NCBI GenBank assembly: GCA_021209875.1
Contig: JAGYVD010000003.1
Location: 5,208,001-5,272,000 of the forward strand
DNA from: Rosellinia necatrix
Taxonomy: Eukaryota; Ascomycota; Sordariomycetes; Xylariales; Xylariaceae
Length of the DNA stretch: 64,000 nt
Direction: 5' to 3'
Position numbers and translations under genes: made by a program. The notes below the pieces were generated by a model. The model made no database searches and was not told where the DNA came from. It was given only the letters and a program-made list of their open reading frames with translations. Positions 32,740 to 43,600 of the stretch are shown one piece after another; positions within the stretch are counted from its first letter, which is position 1; each line of letters starts with the position of its first letter.

Positions 32740-34240
32740 CCACCACTACCACCGCCGCCGCCGCCGCCGCCCAAGACCGCCTCCCGCCATAACATCCACC
32801 AGTCCAGCACGGCGCCGCCGGGGCCTCACCTCCGCCGCGCAGCGCCGGCTCAGCAGCGCCTTCCACTGCACGTCCTCGGGGCAGCGGCACAGGCGCAGGG
32901 CGGCGCCCTCGGCCCAGACGGGTAGGACCGCGGCGTGCGCGAACCCGTCGATGCCGACCACCTCCACCACTTCTCCTCCTCCTCCTCCTCCTCCATTTCC
33001 CTCGCCCTCGCCCTCTCCTTCGCCACTACCACTATCACTACCACTACCGCTACCGCTACCGCTACCGCTACCACCGACGACGACGACAAGGATGTTCATA
33101 CTCGACAGGTCCCCGTGCGTGAGCACGCACGGCGCCGACGCGGGCATGCCGTCGCGCAGCGCGGCGCGCGTGCGGGCGCCGACGCCGCGCGCGCGCAGCC
33201 CCGCCTCGACGGCGCGCCAGAGCGCGAGGTCGGACGCGAACGGGCCGAAGCCCACCTCTACCCCTACCCCTACTTTCACCCCTTCTTCTTCTTCTTCTTC
33301 TTCTTCCACATCCACAGCGTCATCTACTACCCCCCTCCTCCTCCTCCTCCTCATCCTCCTCCTCACTCCCCGGACACCAACACCAAGGAACGGAAACAGC
33401 TGCCCGTGCCCGCGCACAGCACCGTCGCCACCACCACCATCACCACCACCACTACTACTACTACTAGTAGTACTACTACTACTACTACTACCGAAACCGG
33501 CGATCCGCCCGAAGCCGCGACAGGCGCGCCTCCAGGTGTCGATGTGTCCCGCGACCTGGTCCGCGACGCGCTCGCGGGCCGCCGGGGACAGGTCCCACCA
33601 GACGTCGCGGAGGCGGCGGGACCCCGGCGGCGGGGCGTCCTCGATGGTCAAGGCGATGGCGGGGCGCGAGCCATCTCCATCTCCATCTCCATCGCCATCG
33701 CCACCGCTGCTACCGCTACCGCTACCGCTACTACCGCTGGGTTCGGTCCAGGCGGCGCGGAGGCGGGGTCGGGCGGGGACGGTCGGGGCGAGGCGGCGCA
33801 GGATGTCGATGACGACGACGGCTGCTGCTGCTGCTGTGGACGACGATGACGATGATGATGATGAAAACAGCGGTTCTTCTTCTTCTTTTTCTTCTTCATA
33901 TTCGTTGTTTGAAGAGTAGTAATGATGATGACGAGAGTGAGAGTGAGAGTGAGAGCGGTCGAGGGCCTCGTGGAGGACGAAGCGCGACCCGATGCGCCAC
34001 GTCTGCGACCGGGCCGAGTTGTGCGGCTGCAGCGCGAGGCGGCTGCGGAACGGCGCCGAGGCGATCGCCTGGTGGTAGGAGGTGCCGCAGGCCGGGCAGA
34101 GGTCGCGCACGTCGCCGATGTCGAAGTAGTCGTCGTCGTCGACGATCGTGGCGTCTCCGTTGTTGTGGCCCGCGGTGCCGGGGTCGGGGGTGTCGTTTGT
34201 TATTGTTGTTGTGGTAGTGGTGGTGGTGGTAGTGGTTTGG
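32740..34240. repeat. Cluster of coding microsatellites
   Basis: On the plus strand: ACC/CCG repeats (32723-32770), CTC/TCC (32970-33000), TACCGC-type hexamers (33020-33075), TTC (33283-33306), CTC (33330-33365), CAC and TAC (33430-33492), CCATCT/TACCGC hexamers (33675-33738), GCT and GAT (33820-33865), GAGAGT-type repeats (33935-33958), and GTG/GTT (34200-34235). Most lie in the reading frame of the phosphotransferase-like gene. Confidence 0.85.
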
Positions 34241-34449
34241 TGAAAACCGTCGGTATACAGACGACGGCCGAGAAGCCAGTCTAGGATCCGGCTGGTGTTG
34301 GACGTGCGCTTCGGTTCCGGGCGACGATCGTGGTGATCCGGCGTCCTCTCCGTGTCCTGCTCCGGCTCGCCCGGTCCGCCATCGCCGCGCCTTGCGGTGC
34401 CGGCATCGACATTGTCGGGAGACCGTGCGGCGGATGCCACTTCCGTCAT
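32746..34449 (-). CDS. Phosphotransferase (APH)-like protein riddled with microsatellite-coded inserts
   Basis: An open frame of 567 codons with the kinase-like phosphotransferase motif VLTHGDLSSMNILVV, followed after a Gly-Ser/Gly-Glu insert by VVGIDGFAHAAVLPVWAE, where the metal-site aspartate is followed by GF. Early parts of the fold are visible as LCPACGTSYHQ, WRIGSRFVLHEALDR and TIEDAPPP. Between these blocks lie runs of Thr, Ser, His-Ser, Glu, Gly-Asp, Arg and Val-Gly, nearly all coded by trinucleotide or hexanucleotide repeats. The last 30 codons are Arg/Gly-rich and probably wrong: a GTGAGG donor-like site sits at GCGGAG near 32830, and a protein-like stretch continues in another frame. 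Substrate is unknown; other fungal copies lack such large inserts as far as I know. Confidence 0.65.
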   Translation of the reverse strand: MTEVASAARSPDNVDAGTARRGDGGPGEPEQDTERTPDHHDRRPEPKRTSNTSRILDWLLGRRLYTDGFHQTTTTTTTTTTTITNDTPDPGTAGHNNGDATIVDDDDYFDIGDVRDLCPACGTSYHQAIASAPFRSRLALQPHNSARSQTWRIGSRFVLHEALDRSHSHSHSRHHHYYSSNNEYEEEKEEEEPLFSSSSSSSSSTAAAAAVVVIDILRRLAPTVPARPRLRAAWTEPSGSSGSGSGSSGGDGDGDGDGDGSRPAIALTIEDAPPPGSRRLRDVWWDLSPAARERVADQVAGHIDTWRRACRGFGRIAGFGSSSSSSTTSSSSSGGGDGGGGDGAVRGHGQLFPFLGVGVRGVRRRMRRRRRRGVVDDAVDVEEEEEEEEGVKVGVGVEVGFGPFASDLALWRAVEAGLRARGVGARTRAALRDGMPASAPCVLTHGDLSSMNILVVVVGGSGSGSGSGSGSDSGSGEGEGEGEGNGGGGGGGEVVEVVGIDGFAHAAVLPVWAEGAALRLCRCPEDVQWKALLSRRCAAEVRPRRRRAGLVDVMAGGGLGRRRRRRW

Positions 34450-35351
34450 GTCTCTCTCTCCTTCAGGGGCCCGCAGTCCCAGGCTCTACGGCGTAGCGGT
34501 GTTTCCAAAGCTCCGCGCGCATGCGTCCCCGGCGTCGTGCATCGAGGAATTTCTGTTTGAGGCATTATTATTTCAGCATCTGCCTGTAACGAAAGTACCC
34601 TTCGATCCGGGACCTCCTTTTGTTCCCATCCCCAAGCCACGTCCGTCTCGCGACAAAGAGGGTGTACCGGAAGCAGGCGATCATTATTCATCAAGGAAAA
34701 AAAAAAAAAAAAAAAGCACGAAGAGTAAAACAAGTATCCAAGATATCAACGCCCCTGGTTCTAATAAGTAGTGTAAAGGAACCGATTCCCAATCGTGAGT
34801 GAGCAATGCATATTTGCGCCAAGAACTGGTAGGGATGAGAGGAGAAGGATCTGGATCAAAGTCGTGCAACGTTAGAAACAGTGTCTGATTTCAGAATAAA
34901 ATTTTCAAAAGAAAACTGGGAAAAAGATTTTTATAGCTGAGAAGAAGCGATGTAATTAAGGTATTTAACCAAACCCCAAGCACACTCGCCTAAAACCGAC
35001 CCCCTCTCCCCGACTCCGACCGACCATGTAAGTAAGTGTTCTTCTCTAGGTAAGTAATTGAAGTGAAGTGTGTAAATCCATATAAGCCGCCGCCCACCGC
35101 GCTGCAAAACGCCTCTACACAACCATCAAACCAGGCTCTACGGCGACCAAAAGGATGCGACGTGGCATGTAATATAACCATATAATAATTTCCAGGCCGA
35201 GAAGTAAATAAGGAAGCAAAGTAGATAAAGTAGGGAGGGTATGAATTAGGGTGTAGGTAAGAGCGCATCGACAAACGTCTACGAGTTCGTTCAAGACGGG
35301 AGGAATCACGGTATCCCGGCCCTGGACCCCCACCATCTAGAAATCAAGGAT
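34450..35351. other. Intergenic, nothing seen
   Basis: About 900 bases with an A run near 34697-34714 and AT-rich DNA. Short ORFs only. Confidence 0.6.
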
Positions 35352-36883
35352 TCACGTTTTCTTTTTCGTCTCGGCCGGCATGGTTGGCTTCTTCTCGGCG
35401 ACGATGCGGTAGGTGGTGGTGGACAGGCGGCGGGCGTCCATCTCGACGAAGGCGGCGCCGTCGAGGCAGAGGCGGTCGAACAGGGTGGTGAAGTGGCGCG
35501 GCAGGGCGCGCAGGCGGACGAGGCCGTGCAGCAGGCGGCGGACGGAGCGGAAGTAGACGTCGACCTTGGCGATGAGCCCGGCCTGGAGGCCGTCGAGGCT
35601 CGGGTTGTCGGAGCGGCGCACGTCGAACCCGGCCCCGCGCAGCGCCGCCTCGAGGCCCGCCGGCGTGGGCGTCCCGACAGCCCCAATGAGCGGCTTCACG
35701 CGCGCCATCAGCGCCGCGTGCGACGGGTCCGACGCGTCGTACGCCGGCAGTCGCACCCAGTCTAGCAGGAGGAACCGCGCGCCCGGGCGTAGGACCCGGT
35801 GTATCTCGCGGAATAGCGCCGCCGGATCCCGGCAGAGGCTGAGTGCCTGGATTTCGTAGAAGGCGTCGAACGACTCGTCTGCGAACGGCAGGGGCAGGGC
35901 GTTCTGGTCATGCACGAGGAACTCGTTGTCGAAGCCCATCTTCGCGTTGTATTCTCGCGCTTGCGCCACCTGGTCCGCGTCGACTTTTGACACGACGGAA
36001 AACAGAGTCAGCAATCGCATTCTCATTCTCATTCTAATTCTCATTCTCATTCTCAGCAAGACGTGGTGGCGGTTCTGGGGCGTCTACGGGGCGCACACCC
36101 AGAATGAAGTTGTAGATGGCCCTGATGTCACATGGAACCCTCTACCGAATCGGCTGGCATAAAGGGCTAGACAGCAATGCGGATGTACTCACTATTGATC
36201 CCAGTGACTCTGGCGCCGCTGAAACTCGTCATGTGGGCGGCGACGCGGCCACGACCGCAGCCGAGGTCGAGGACGCGCATTCCCGGCGCGAGGCCGATCT
36301 CGCGGGCGATGGACTCCTCGCAGAGCAGCTGGTTGTCGCGCACCGAGGCCGTGCGGTTCATCAGCGGTGGGATGTACATCTTCTCGACGTCGCCGAGGCT
36401 GCAGAGGTGGTTGATGACGGAGTAGTACGCGGCCAGGGAGCGGCCGACCTGCTCGCGGTAGTCCGGGCCCAGCGCGGCCGCCATGGCCGCCTCGTCGGCC
36501 CAGTCCAGGTTGTAGATCTTGTACGAGGCCATGAAGTCATCCACCTCCTGTGGCGTCAGGCCGTGGATGCGCCTGAAGGCCCGCACGAACGTCTTGAGCC
36601 GGTTGGGCGACGCCGAGCGGTCGACCACGTAGCCATCCTCTCCGTCTCCCTTCCCGTCTTTGCGTGCCTTTCCGGACGGGCTTTTTCGCGAGAGGATTTG
36701 TCGTCTTCTGACCATTGGTTTTTCTAGGCTGGTGTCGTCGCTAATCCGCGAGCTGTCGCTGCTATCATTTCGGCCGTTGCCAGGGGCAAAGGCTTTCGTG
36801 GGATCCAGGGCGACTCTTTCCCGTCCTTTCACGTGTACATCGGAAGTTGGCATGGTCACCGCCACTGCCATTGTTGTTGCCAT
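35352..36883 (-). CDS. Sterol-methyltransferase-like SAM-dependent methyltransferase
   Basis: Class I methyltransferase resembling sterol 24-C-methyltransferase (Erg6). Two exons (36193-36883, 35352-35983) give 440 residues. The SAM-binding motif I is VLDLGCGRGRVAAHM, followed by the acidic-loop region VTGIN|IDADQV, which spans the splice site exactly as in the sterol methyltransferase family. Motif II/III parts are LPLPFADESFDAFYEI and VLRPGARFLLLDW. I used the ATG at 36883 because the frame upstream opens only with GTG. A role in ergosterol synthesis is not proven: the N-terminal 90 residues are long, basic and disordered, and secondary-metabolite C-methyltransferases share this architecture. 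The intron contains an ATTCTC hexamer repeat and the 5' leader has (CAG)n/(CAA)n repeats. Confidence 0.88.
36019..36054. repeat. ATTCTC hexamer repeat in intron
   Basis: Six units, one with a T to A change, inside the single intron of the methyltransferase gene. It lies only about 35 bases from the acceptor on the minus strand (as GAGAAT), so expansion could affect splicing. Confidence 0.85.
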
Positions 36884-36889
36884 GATCAC

Positions 36890-36920
<31 letters not shown>

Positions 36921-37143
36921 ACCGCTGCTACTACTGTTGTTCCTGTTCTTGTTCTTGTTGTTGTTGTTGTTGCTGTTGTTGCTGTTGTTGCTATTGTTGA
37001 GTATCCGTAAGTACCACAGAACCCGCTCGAAATTCACCCATTTATACACGCATATACTTATACACGCACATACACACGCACAAGCACAAGCACACACGCA
37101 CGCACACACGCCACACGTGCCCAATTGAAGTGGAAATAAATGC

Positions 37144-37173
37144 GAGGCTTGTCGAGGCTTGTCGAGGCTTGTC
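37144..37173. repeat. 10-bp tandem repeat GAGGCTTGTC x3
   Basis: Three exact copies in intergenic DNA. Confidence 0.9.
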
Positions 37174-37281
37174 AAGTAAACATAATCCCTATATCGCACC
37201 CCCCCTGCCGTTATGATTCGTCGGCAAATAGATGCACAAGTGCTGCTTTTCTCGCCTCGTGTTCGCCTCGTGTCCGACGCA

Positions 37282-37326
37282 AGTGTTCCGACGTTGAGTG
37301 TTCCGACGTTGAGTGTTCCGACGTAA
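37282..37326. repeat. 15-bp tandem repeat AGTGTTCCGACGTTG x3
   Basis: Two exact copies and one with an altered end (GTAA). Each unit contains TCCGACGT with a CGACGT core, so clustered binding sites are possible. Confidence 0.9.
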
Positions 37327-39228
37327 GTGTTAAGAGGTAAGGGAGAGAGAGCAAATACACTTTCGGCAATGCCCCTGGCTGAGACGGCACGGTTATTATA
37401 CTAAAGCACCGCTCGCATACGTACTGTACTGTACTGCCCGCATAAGTACTACTCGCAATAGAGTTTCGTAGTACTTGCACCCTTCCGACCTGTTGGCTGA
37501 CTGGCTTTGGCTCGGGTCCGCTTATTGTATGTCCGAATCGTCCGACAGCTCTTTTGTTATACACACCCGGGTCTCATGTGCATCACGGGGTTCTGCCCTT
37601 TCAACCGTTGGCTTACAAAGCGCCTGGGAGTTTTCCGAATCCATAATCCATTCCACTTGACCCGCCGTTTCGGCCTTTCGGGGTGCAGTGATCCTTTTTT
37701 TGTTGTTGTTGTTGTTGGAGTATCGGCCGTATGTCACCCTGTCACCCTGTCCCCCCGGCCCCTCTCTCTCTAGGTTTTTTTTGGGTGTATTATTTCTTTT
37801 TTTTCTTTTTTTTTTTTTCCCCTCTCTCTTGATCGATTCGTCTTCTCACAACAGAGTATTATTTTGCATCAATAGGAATTCAATTCGCTTCACATTAGAC
37901 AACAGTGTGTCTATGACGTCTGTTTACTCAATAACCGCCTCGATGAGGGGGATGAGTGTGCTCTGGCCCCCAATCACGTCAGATGGTACGACATGCAAGG
38001 CTATACTAACCCCCTCATTTTTTTTCTCTTCATCTTTTGAGTCATCCGCGATGTCGGCTAACATCGATGGGTAAAGTCCCTATGTAAGTCCCGGGTCTTC
38101 CGGAACTTACATAAGCAAGCCTTTCCCTTCCATCGCGCATTCCGACAAGACGTCGTGTCCTAGCCCGTCGCAGTGATATCTCCGGGAGGGGATACTCGTG
38201 ATTTATGTCGTGACTGATGTTGATATAAAGATAATATAAGTAGGCATCAAGCGTCGAAGGTGACACGAAGACCAATATAACCTTTTTCTGTACTTCTCCT
38301 TGCGCGCTGTTGGGGCATTTACATCCCGCCCTCGGAACCGGAAAGAGTCGCAATTCGACGAGCTTGGCTTAGGCGAGCACAACGAAGGGAACACCTAGCT
38401 TAGCTAGCCCAGGTAGGGGTCATCATTTAAGCCTTTCCAGGGTAAAAACCGGGGTCGGGAACTGCGTTGATCCTTTCCTAACCAGGAAGGATATAGGGAA
38501 AGGTGCCGTTAAGGCAATCTTAGAGTCAGAGTTAGGGACAATGTCGTGCAACGGGAGATAAATGGGTCGCGCAATGCCGATCATTCGGGGTCACTTTATT
38601 CTATCCGAAGCGCGTTGCTGTTACCTACCTACCTACCTACTCCCGGTAGTGCTCAAACGAAATGCCGCGGATGACGGAGGTAAGATCCTTTTTTCATTTC
38701 TAACCAAGGCACTTGTTGACAGTTGTCTACCGAGTTACACTACTTTAGTTAGCATTAGTACCAAGGCAAGGCTTGCTCGATAGGCCATCACTCACACTTG
38801 ATGCGTCAAGACCTTTGAGACGGATACTGCAGGCCAAAGTGATTTTTGTGTGTGCTAAAAAAAAAGGGCCGGGAAAGGCGACTATAGAAGTGAAGTGTGC
38901 AAACCTAATGCTGGTGCCTGCGTGGTTGCCAGCAAAGAGGCGAAAATCGGTATTTGTACCGTCTATCGAGTCTAAACAAGATGCTAGATCACAAAGGAAC
39001 ACGGGACGAGGGAGCGACGTCAAAAAGAACATATTTACATTAGAAGACTAAAACATTAAACATATAGGGCGATGCAGATAGGTTTCCGAGGACATCTGCG
39101 GCACGGGATAGGACGAAGCGTTGGTGGACATTATTGACTTTAATCTAATAACCATTATAAATCGACTAGGTACGCTTGTTCTATCCCTATGCCCAGACGC
39201 CATGCGAAATCACCCAATCCATATGCAA

Positions 39229-40629
39229 TTAAAAGAGACCAAAGAAGAGCGCGGCAGCGGCGACGAAAACGCCGGTGGCGCTGGCACGGACGATGGCACC
39301 ACCAGCGGTAGCGATGGTGCTGGTGCTAGCAGGGCCAGAGCTTGTCGTGGTGGCCGGGTAGCCGGCGGGAGTGGTGACAGGATAGGTGGGAGCCACCGAG
39401 TAAGAAGTCGAGAGGGTTGGGATGGCAGTAGAGTAGCTTCCAGTAGGGTAGCCCTCGCCGCCGGTAGGGTAAGTCTCACCAGCAGTGGGGTAGCTATCGC
39501 CGCCAGTAGGGTAAGTATTACCGCCGGTAGGATATGGGACGGAAGAGCTCTCGCCGCCAGTGGGGTAGTTGTCACCGCCAGTAGGATAGCTGTCGCCACC
39601 AGTAGGGTAAGGAGCAGAGGAGCTCTCACTGCCAGTAGGGTAGCTGTCACCACCGGTAGGATAAGTGTTGCCGCCGGTAGGATAAGGGGCGGAGGAGCTC
39701 TCGCTGCCAGTAGGATAAGGGACCGAGGAGCTCTCACCACCGGTGGGGTAGCTGCCACCACCAGTAGGATATCCCTGGCCGCCAGTCGGGTAAGAATCAG
39801 ACGAGCTGCTGGTGGGGGTCACCACGGGGTAGCTCCCAGTAGGATATCCAGTGGGGCCGTTGCTGTAGGACGTGGTTGGGTAGTCGTCGTCACCATCCTC
39901 AGGTGGGCACTCGTCCTCGTCATCATCGTCCTCAGGAGGGCACTCATCATCGTCACCGTCTCCGGGATAACCGGTGGAGGTGGGGACCGGGTAGCTGTGA
40001 GTGGGATAACCGGAGGGACCGTTGCTGTAGGTGGCAGTGGCCGTGGGGTAGCTGCCGGTAGGGTAATCATCGTCACCATCCTCCGGGGGGCACTCGTCCT
40101 CATCGTCGTCATCCTCAGGAGGGCACTCATCGTCATCACCGTCTCCCGGGTAGCTAGTCGAGGTTGGGACGGGGTAGCTGTTGGTCGGGTATCCCGACGG
40201 GCCGTTGCTGTAAGTAGCAGTAACGGTGGGAGTGACGGTAGGGTAGCCAGTCGGGTAGCCATCGTCACCGCCTTCGGGAGGGCACTCATCCTCGTCATCA
40301 TCGTCCTCGGGCGGGCACTCGTCATCGTCACCATCGCCGGGGTAACCGGTAGAGGTGGGGACCGGGTAGCTGTAAGTCGGGTATCCGGAGGGATACGCGC
40401 TGTAGCTGCCGGTGGGATAGCTGCTCACGGTGGTCTCGGGAGGGCACTCGTCGTCATCGCCACCGGTGGGATAAGTCCCGGTGGGGTACTCGGTGGGATA
40501 ACCGACGGGGTATTCGGAGGTCTCATCGGGGCACTCATCGTCGTCCGGGATGGACGAGTACTGCTGAGTGGCGCTCACGGCAGCAACAAAGAGGGCGCCG
40601 GCTCCGGCGTACTTAATTAGGCGAACCAT
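39229..40629 (-). CDS. Repetitive GPI-type surface protein with ECPxE and YPTG repeats
   Basis: A single frame of 466 residues. Residues 1-20 are a signal peptide. The last 25 residues (GGAIVRAS, then a hydrophobic tail ending GLF) look like a GPI-attachment signal, so the protein probably sits in the cell wall or membrane. Residues 25-250 contain eight copies of an acidic DECPPE-type motif (first copy DECPDE); every cysteine (33, 62, 105, 116, 169, 180, 230, 241) lies in one. Three near-identical units of about 60 residues combine GYPTxSYPVPTST with two acidic motifs. Residues 255-400 are YPTG repeats spaced by GG[DEN] or SESSSAP. Abundant Ser/Thr suggests O-glycosylation. I do not recognise the family. 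The acidic cysteines could bind metal or form disulfides; this is inference. Confidence 0.88.
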   Translation of the reverse strand: MVRLIKYAGAGALFVAAVSATQQYSSIPDDDECPDETSEYPVGYPTEYPTGTYPTGGDDDECPPETTVSSYPTGSYSAYPSGYPTYSYPVPTSTGYPGDGDDDECPPEDDDDEDECPPEGGDDGYPTGYPTVTPTVTATYSNGPSGYPTNSYPVPTSTSYPGDGDDDECPPEDDDDEDECPPEDGDDDYPTGSYPTATATYSNGPSGYPTHSYPVPTSTGYPGDGDDDECPPEDDDDEDECPPEDGDDDYPTTSYSNGPTGYPTGSYPVVTPTSSSSDSYPTGGQGYPTGGGSYPTGGESSSVPYPTGSESSSAPYPTGGNTYPTGGDSYPTGSESSSAPYPTGGDSYPTGGDNYPTGGESSSVPYPTGGNTYPTGGDSYPTAGETYPTGGEGYPTGSYSTAIPTLSTSYSVAPTYPVTTPAGYPATTTSSGPASTSTIATAGGAIVRASATGVFVAAAALFFGLF

Positions 40630-43600
40630 TGTTGCTTGAATTCAAACGAATGAATGACTAAGTGAGAGAAAGGGGAAGAAGAGGAATAAGAGGAAGGGGA
40701 ATGAGAAGAAGAAGACGTGAGCGATGGACTGGCGAGGTGAAGACGATAGGCGGACAGTGACGGGCGACGGCCCAGTTAATAAACAAAGCCGGCCATCGTG
40801 GACCATCGTTGGCCACCGCTAGCCACCGCAGGCCAAGACCAGCCATGGCACGGTCCCAAACCCGGATCTGTGGACGTGTGGATGCGTGGATGCGTGGTCC
40901 TGGTCGATGGTGAGTGGTGGGAGTGCACACTACGGATAGGTCAGCTAAGGGCCAAGCAAGCTAAGCTCTACACTACATCCGCAACACACACTACATGATC
41001 GTGGGTCATCCGCATCGTATTGATCTGATCTGGTCGTGTAGGCAATGTAATGTAAAGTCTGCAAGCTGGGATGTGCGAGTGTGCTTGCTGCTATTTTTGC
41101 TTCTCGTAGGGTCAGCAGGATCTGCGCTAGTCTTCTTCTGCACCCCATAGTATCGAGTGGAGTTGTTATTCTTTTTTTTTTTTTTTTGCTCCACGGTGAT
41201 TCTCCACCCGTCGGATTGTCGGGCTTACACCTACTTCGTACACTTAATTAACGATATAGTACAGCGGATAGGTATCAGGCACAATCTCACGCTGCAGATG
41301 TACCTCCATAGCCTATTCTCTTCCGTTGGTGTACCTCACGTCCCCCTGTCTGTGTAAGGTTCCCTCCTTAAAGAGCCTAGTGTGTCCAAGACTAAGCCTC
41401 ATCCTGCCTCGGATGCCACGCGAACTCGTGCTCTCCTTCTCTATACAGCCGCACCCTTGCCGAGCACAGTCGGCCTGACAGGGGCTGCGGAGAGTACGGG
41501 CAGGGGGTTGACAGGGGGAGCAGGTGGCCAGAAGCTGCCAGTGAAATTAGAGTTGATGCCCGGTTTGGCAACCGCTCCTCCTGAATGTCCAATTTCGTTT
41601 GTGCAGTAGCTGCACTTCAAGCCTTCCAAGAATGGTGCTTGCGGTACGTACCTACTGAGTAATGTACACTACGTACATAACATACACTAGTACTGTACGG
41701 AATAACTCTATGTAGGCGGCAGGCACAGCGGCAGTGGACCGCACTCCGTGGGCTTCTGTGGAGATTGCCTGTTCTATGATTGGCCCTATCGGTCGAGTAC
41801 GCCGTGTAAGGTCGTATGCCCAGACCAGCCAGACTATTGAATTCATCTCCTTGGCTGCAGGGCTGGTGGGTGAGGCCGGATCAGTTACAACTTTGCTGTA
41901 GTAAGACGAGACATTTCTGTCACGACGTCCTCGGAAAATCGCAAAAACACACTCGGCCTGTCTGGGTTCACGATGTTTGATCACACCAGATCACCGACAC
42001 AGGAGGATGACAGAGGAAACGGGACATCAGGAATTGCAAGTTGGGTTGTAAAACGTCTGAGTGTACCTAAGTAGTGTAAGTCTGCTGCACTTATCATTCC
42101 CGCCGAAAGTCGCAGTTGATATTGGTGTTGTTTGCGCTACAAACGCGACCGATTTAGCTCTCGTGGGGCCCGGGTCCTCGTTATCGTGCCATAGTCCTCA
42201 CGCTAGATATTCTCTTTAGCGAGGAGGCGCCGACGCTTGCTAGTTATAAGCTAGCATAGCGTAGTGTAGAGTGATATAGGGGAAATGCTCTGTTGTGTAG
42301 TGCAGTGCAGTGTAGTGTAATGTATAGTATCGGTTACCTACACCCAAGTAATAGAGTCATGCGGAAATCGCCATGGCCAAGCTTGTGAAGTCAGCCTCAT
42401 CATTTCCTTACTATTGAATGGCGTCGCCCGTGCCCCCTCGTTCGTTGTTTGTGCATCTTTTGTTGTTTGCCGTTTATGAATCATCGTCCACTTCCTCAAA
42501 ACACAGGTATTTCACATACGATGGGTGGACGTCATTGAGTCAGATGCGGGTGCGGATGCGGCTTCAACGGCTTAGGCAGAATAAGCGACACACGAGGTTT
42601 GCTGCAATACGACACTGACTATACCACCAGGTTAGGTAGGTCTATCAACAGCGTCTTATGAGGGATAGACACTGAGCTCCTGTTGGATTCGATCGTGGTG
42701 GCTGCTGGCACAAGGAAGCTCCCCCTCCTCTCCCCCCCTGGCTGCTGACAGGAAGAGACGCCATACGAGCCACACCCGATTAAACAGTGCCCCACTTGTC
42801 TGACTCCTAAGACACACAGCTGAACTTGAAGCTGGGGTAAAAAATGAGAGAGAGAGAAAGGCTAAATGGATCGAGCTGGGATTCGGGTACCGAACAGATG
42901 TGGCGGCGGATCCGTCCCAGGCCACATTTCGTTCACATGATATCTGGACCAGTAATAACAAGTGCCTAATAGCATCTATTGGCACAGTCAGATATCCAGT
43001 CATTTATCGTGTCATCTATAAGTAGTACTTCACCGTTCTCTTACGATCAGTCACTAAAATCTCATGACAACCTCGCATCCCCTTATCCTAACTCCGAAGT
43101 TTGTACGAAGTTCGATGTTATTTTCTTCGAATGAAGCCCATAGCTAGGCCTATCCACGGTAGGTCAAACTAAGCGTGGCATTGGAAAGCATGTCAACCAG
43201 GTAGTATATTGTCCCTATTCTATAGTAATAGTAATAAGGATAGGTTAATATCGCAGGGTGTGCAATTTAATGATTGGGTTCTACTCTTAACTAGGCTAGC
43301 ACTCGCACGGACCAGTCCGGCCAGGACCCCTATAAAGGGCCCTGTTCGCGACGCGTTCGTTGCGTACGGGTTTTCCTTCGTCACCTCACTTTTCCACCTC
43401 CCACGAAGGGGGTGGTTTTTAGTGGTGGTCGGGAGGTTTTTTGCCCACCCGCCGTCCCTCGATTCGGTGGTGCCCAAGGGGCCGGAAGGATGGAAGGGAG
43501 GAAATTATTCGGGCCTTTTTAGTAGCGCTATTCTAGTTCGGGCAGCTATTCGAAGCCTAGCGTAGGTGGCCAGACCTCCCCCGGAGGCGCACTGCACCGC

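Larger units (their letters stand above)
36884..39228. other. Large intergenic region with repeats
   Basis: Trinucleotide repeats (GCT)n and (TTG)n at 36889-36993 lie immediately upstream of the methyltransferase. There is CA-rich DNA at 37045-37110, and tandem repeats at 37144-37173 and 37282-37326. A CCTACC run is near 38620-38640. No gene is supported. Confidence 0.5.

Noticed and set aside
39121..40620. 499-codon open frame on the plus strand
   Set aside because: It is the exact antisense of the repeat surface protein. The minus frame has a signal peptide, ordered motifs and a GPI-like tail, whereas the plus frame is a Gly/Arg/Val mirror of the YPTG repeats.
43209..43565. 118-codon ORF in a GC-richer patch with TATAAAG
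   Set aside because: No domain, signal peptide or splice support, and no repeats marking it as an LTR. Left as part of the intergenic description.
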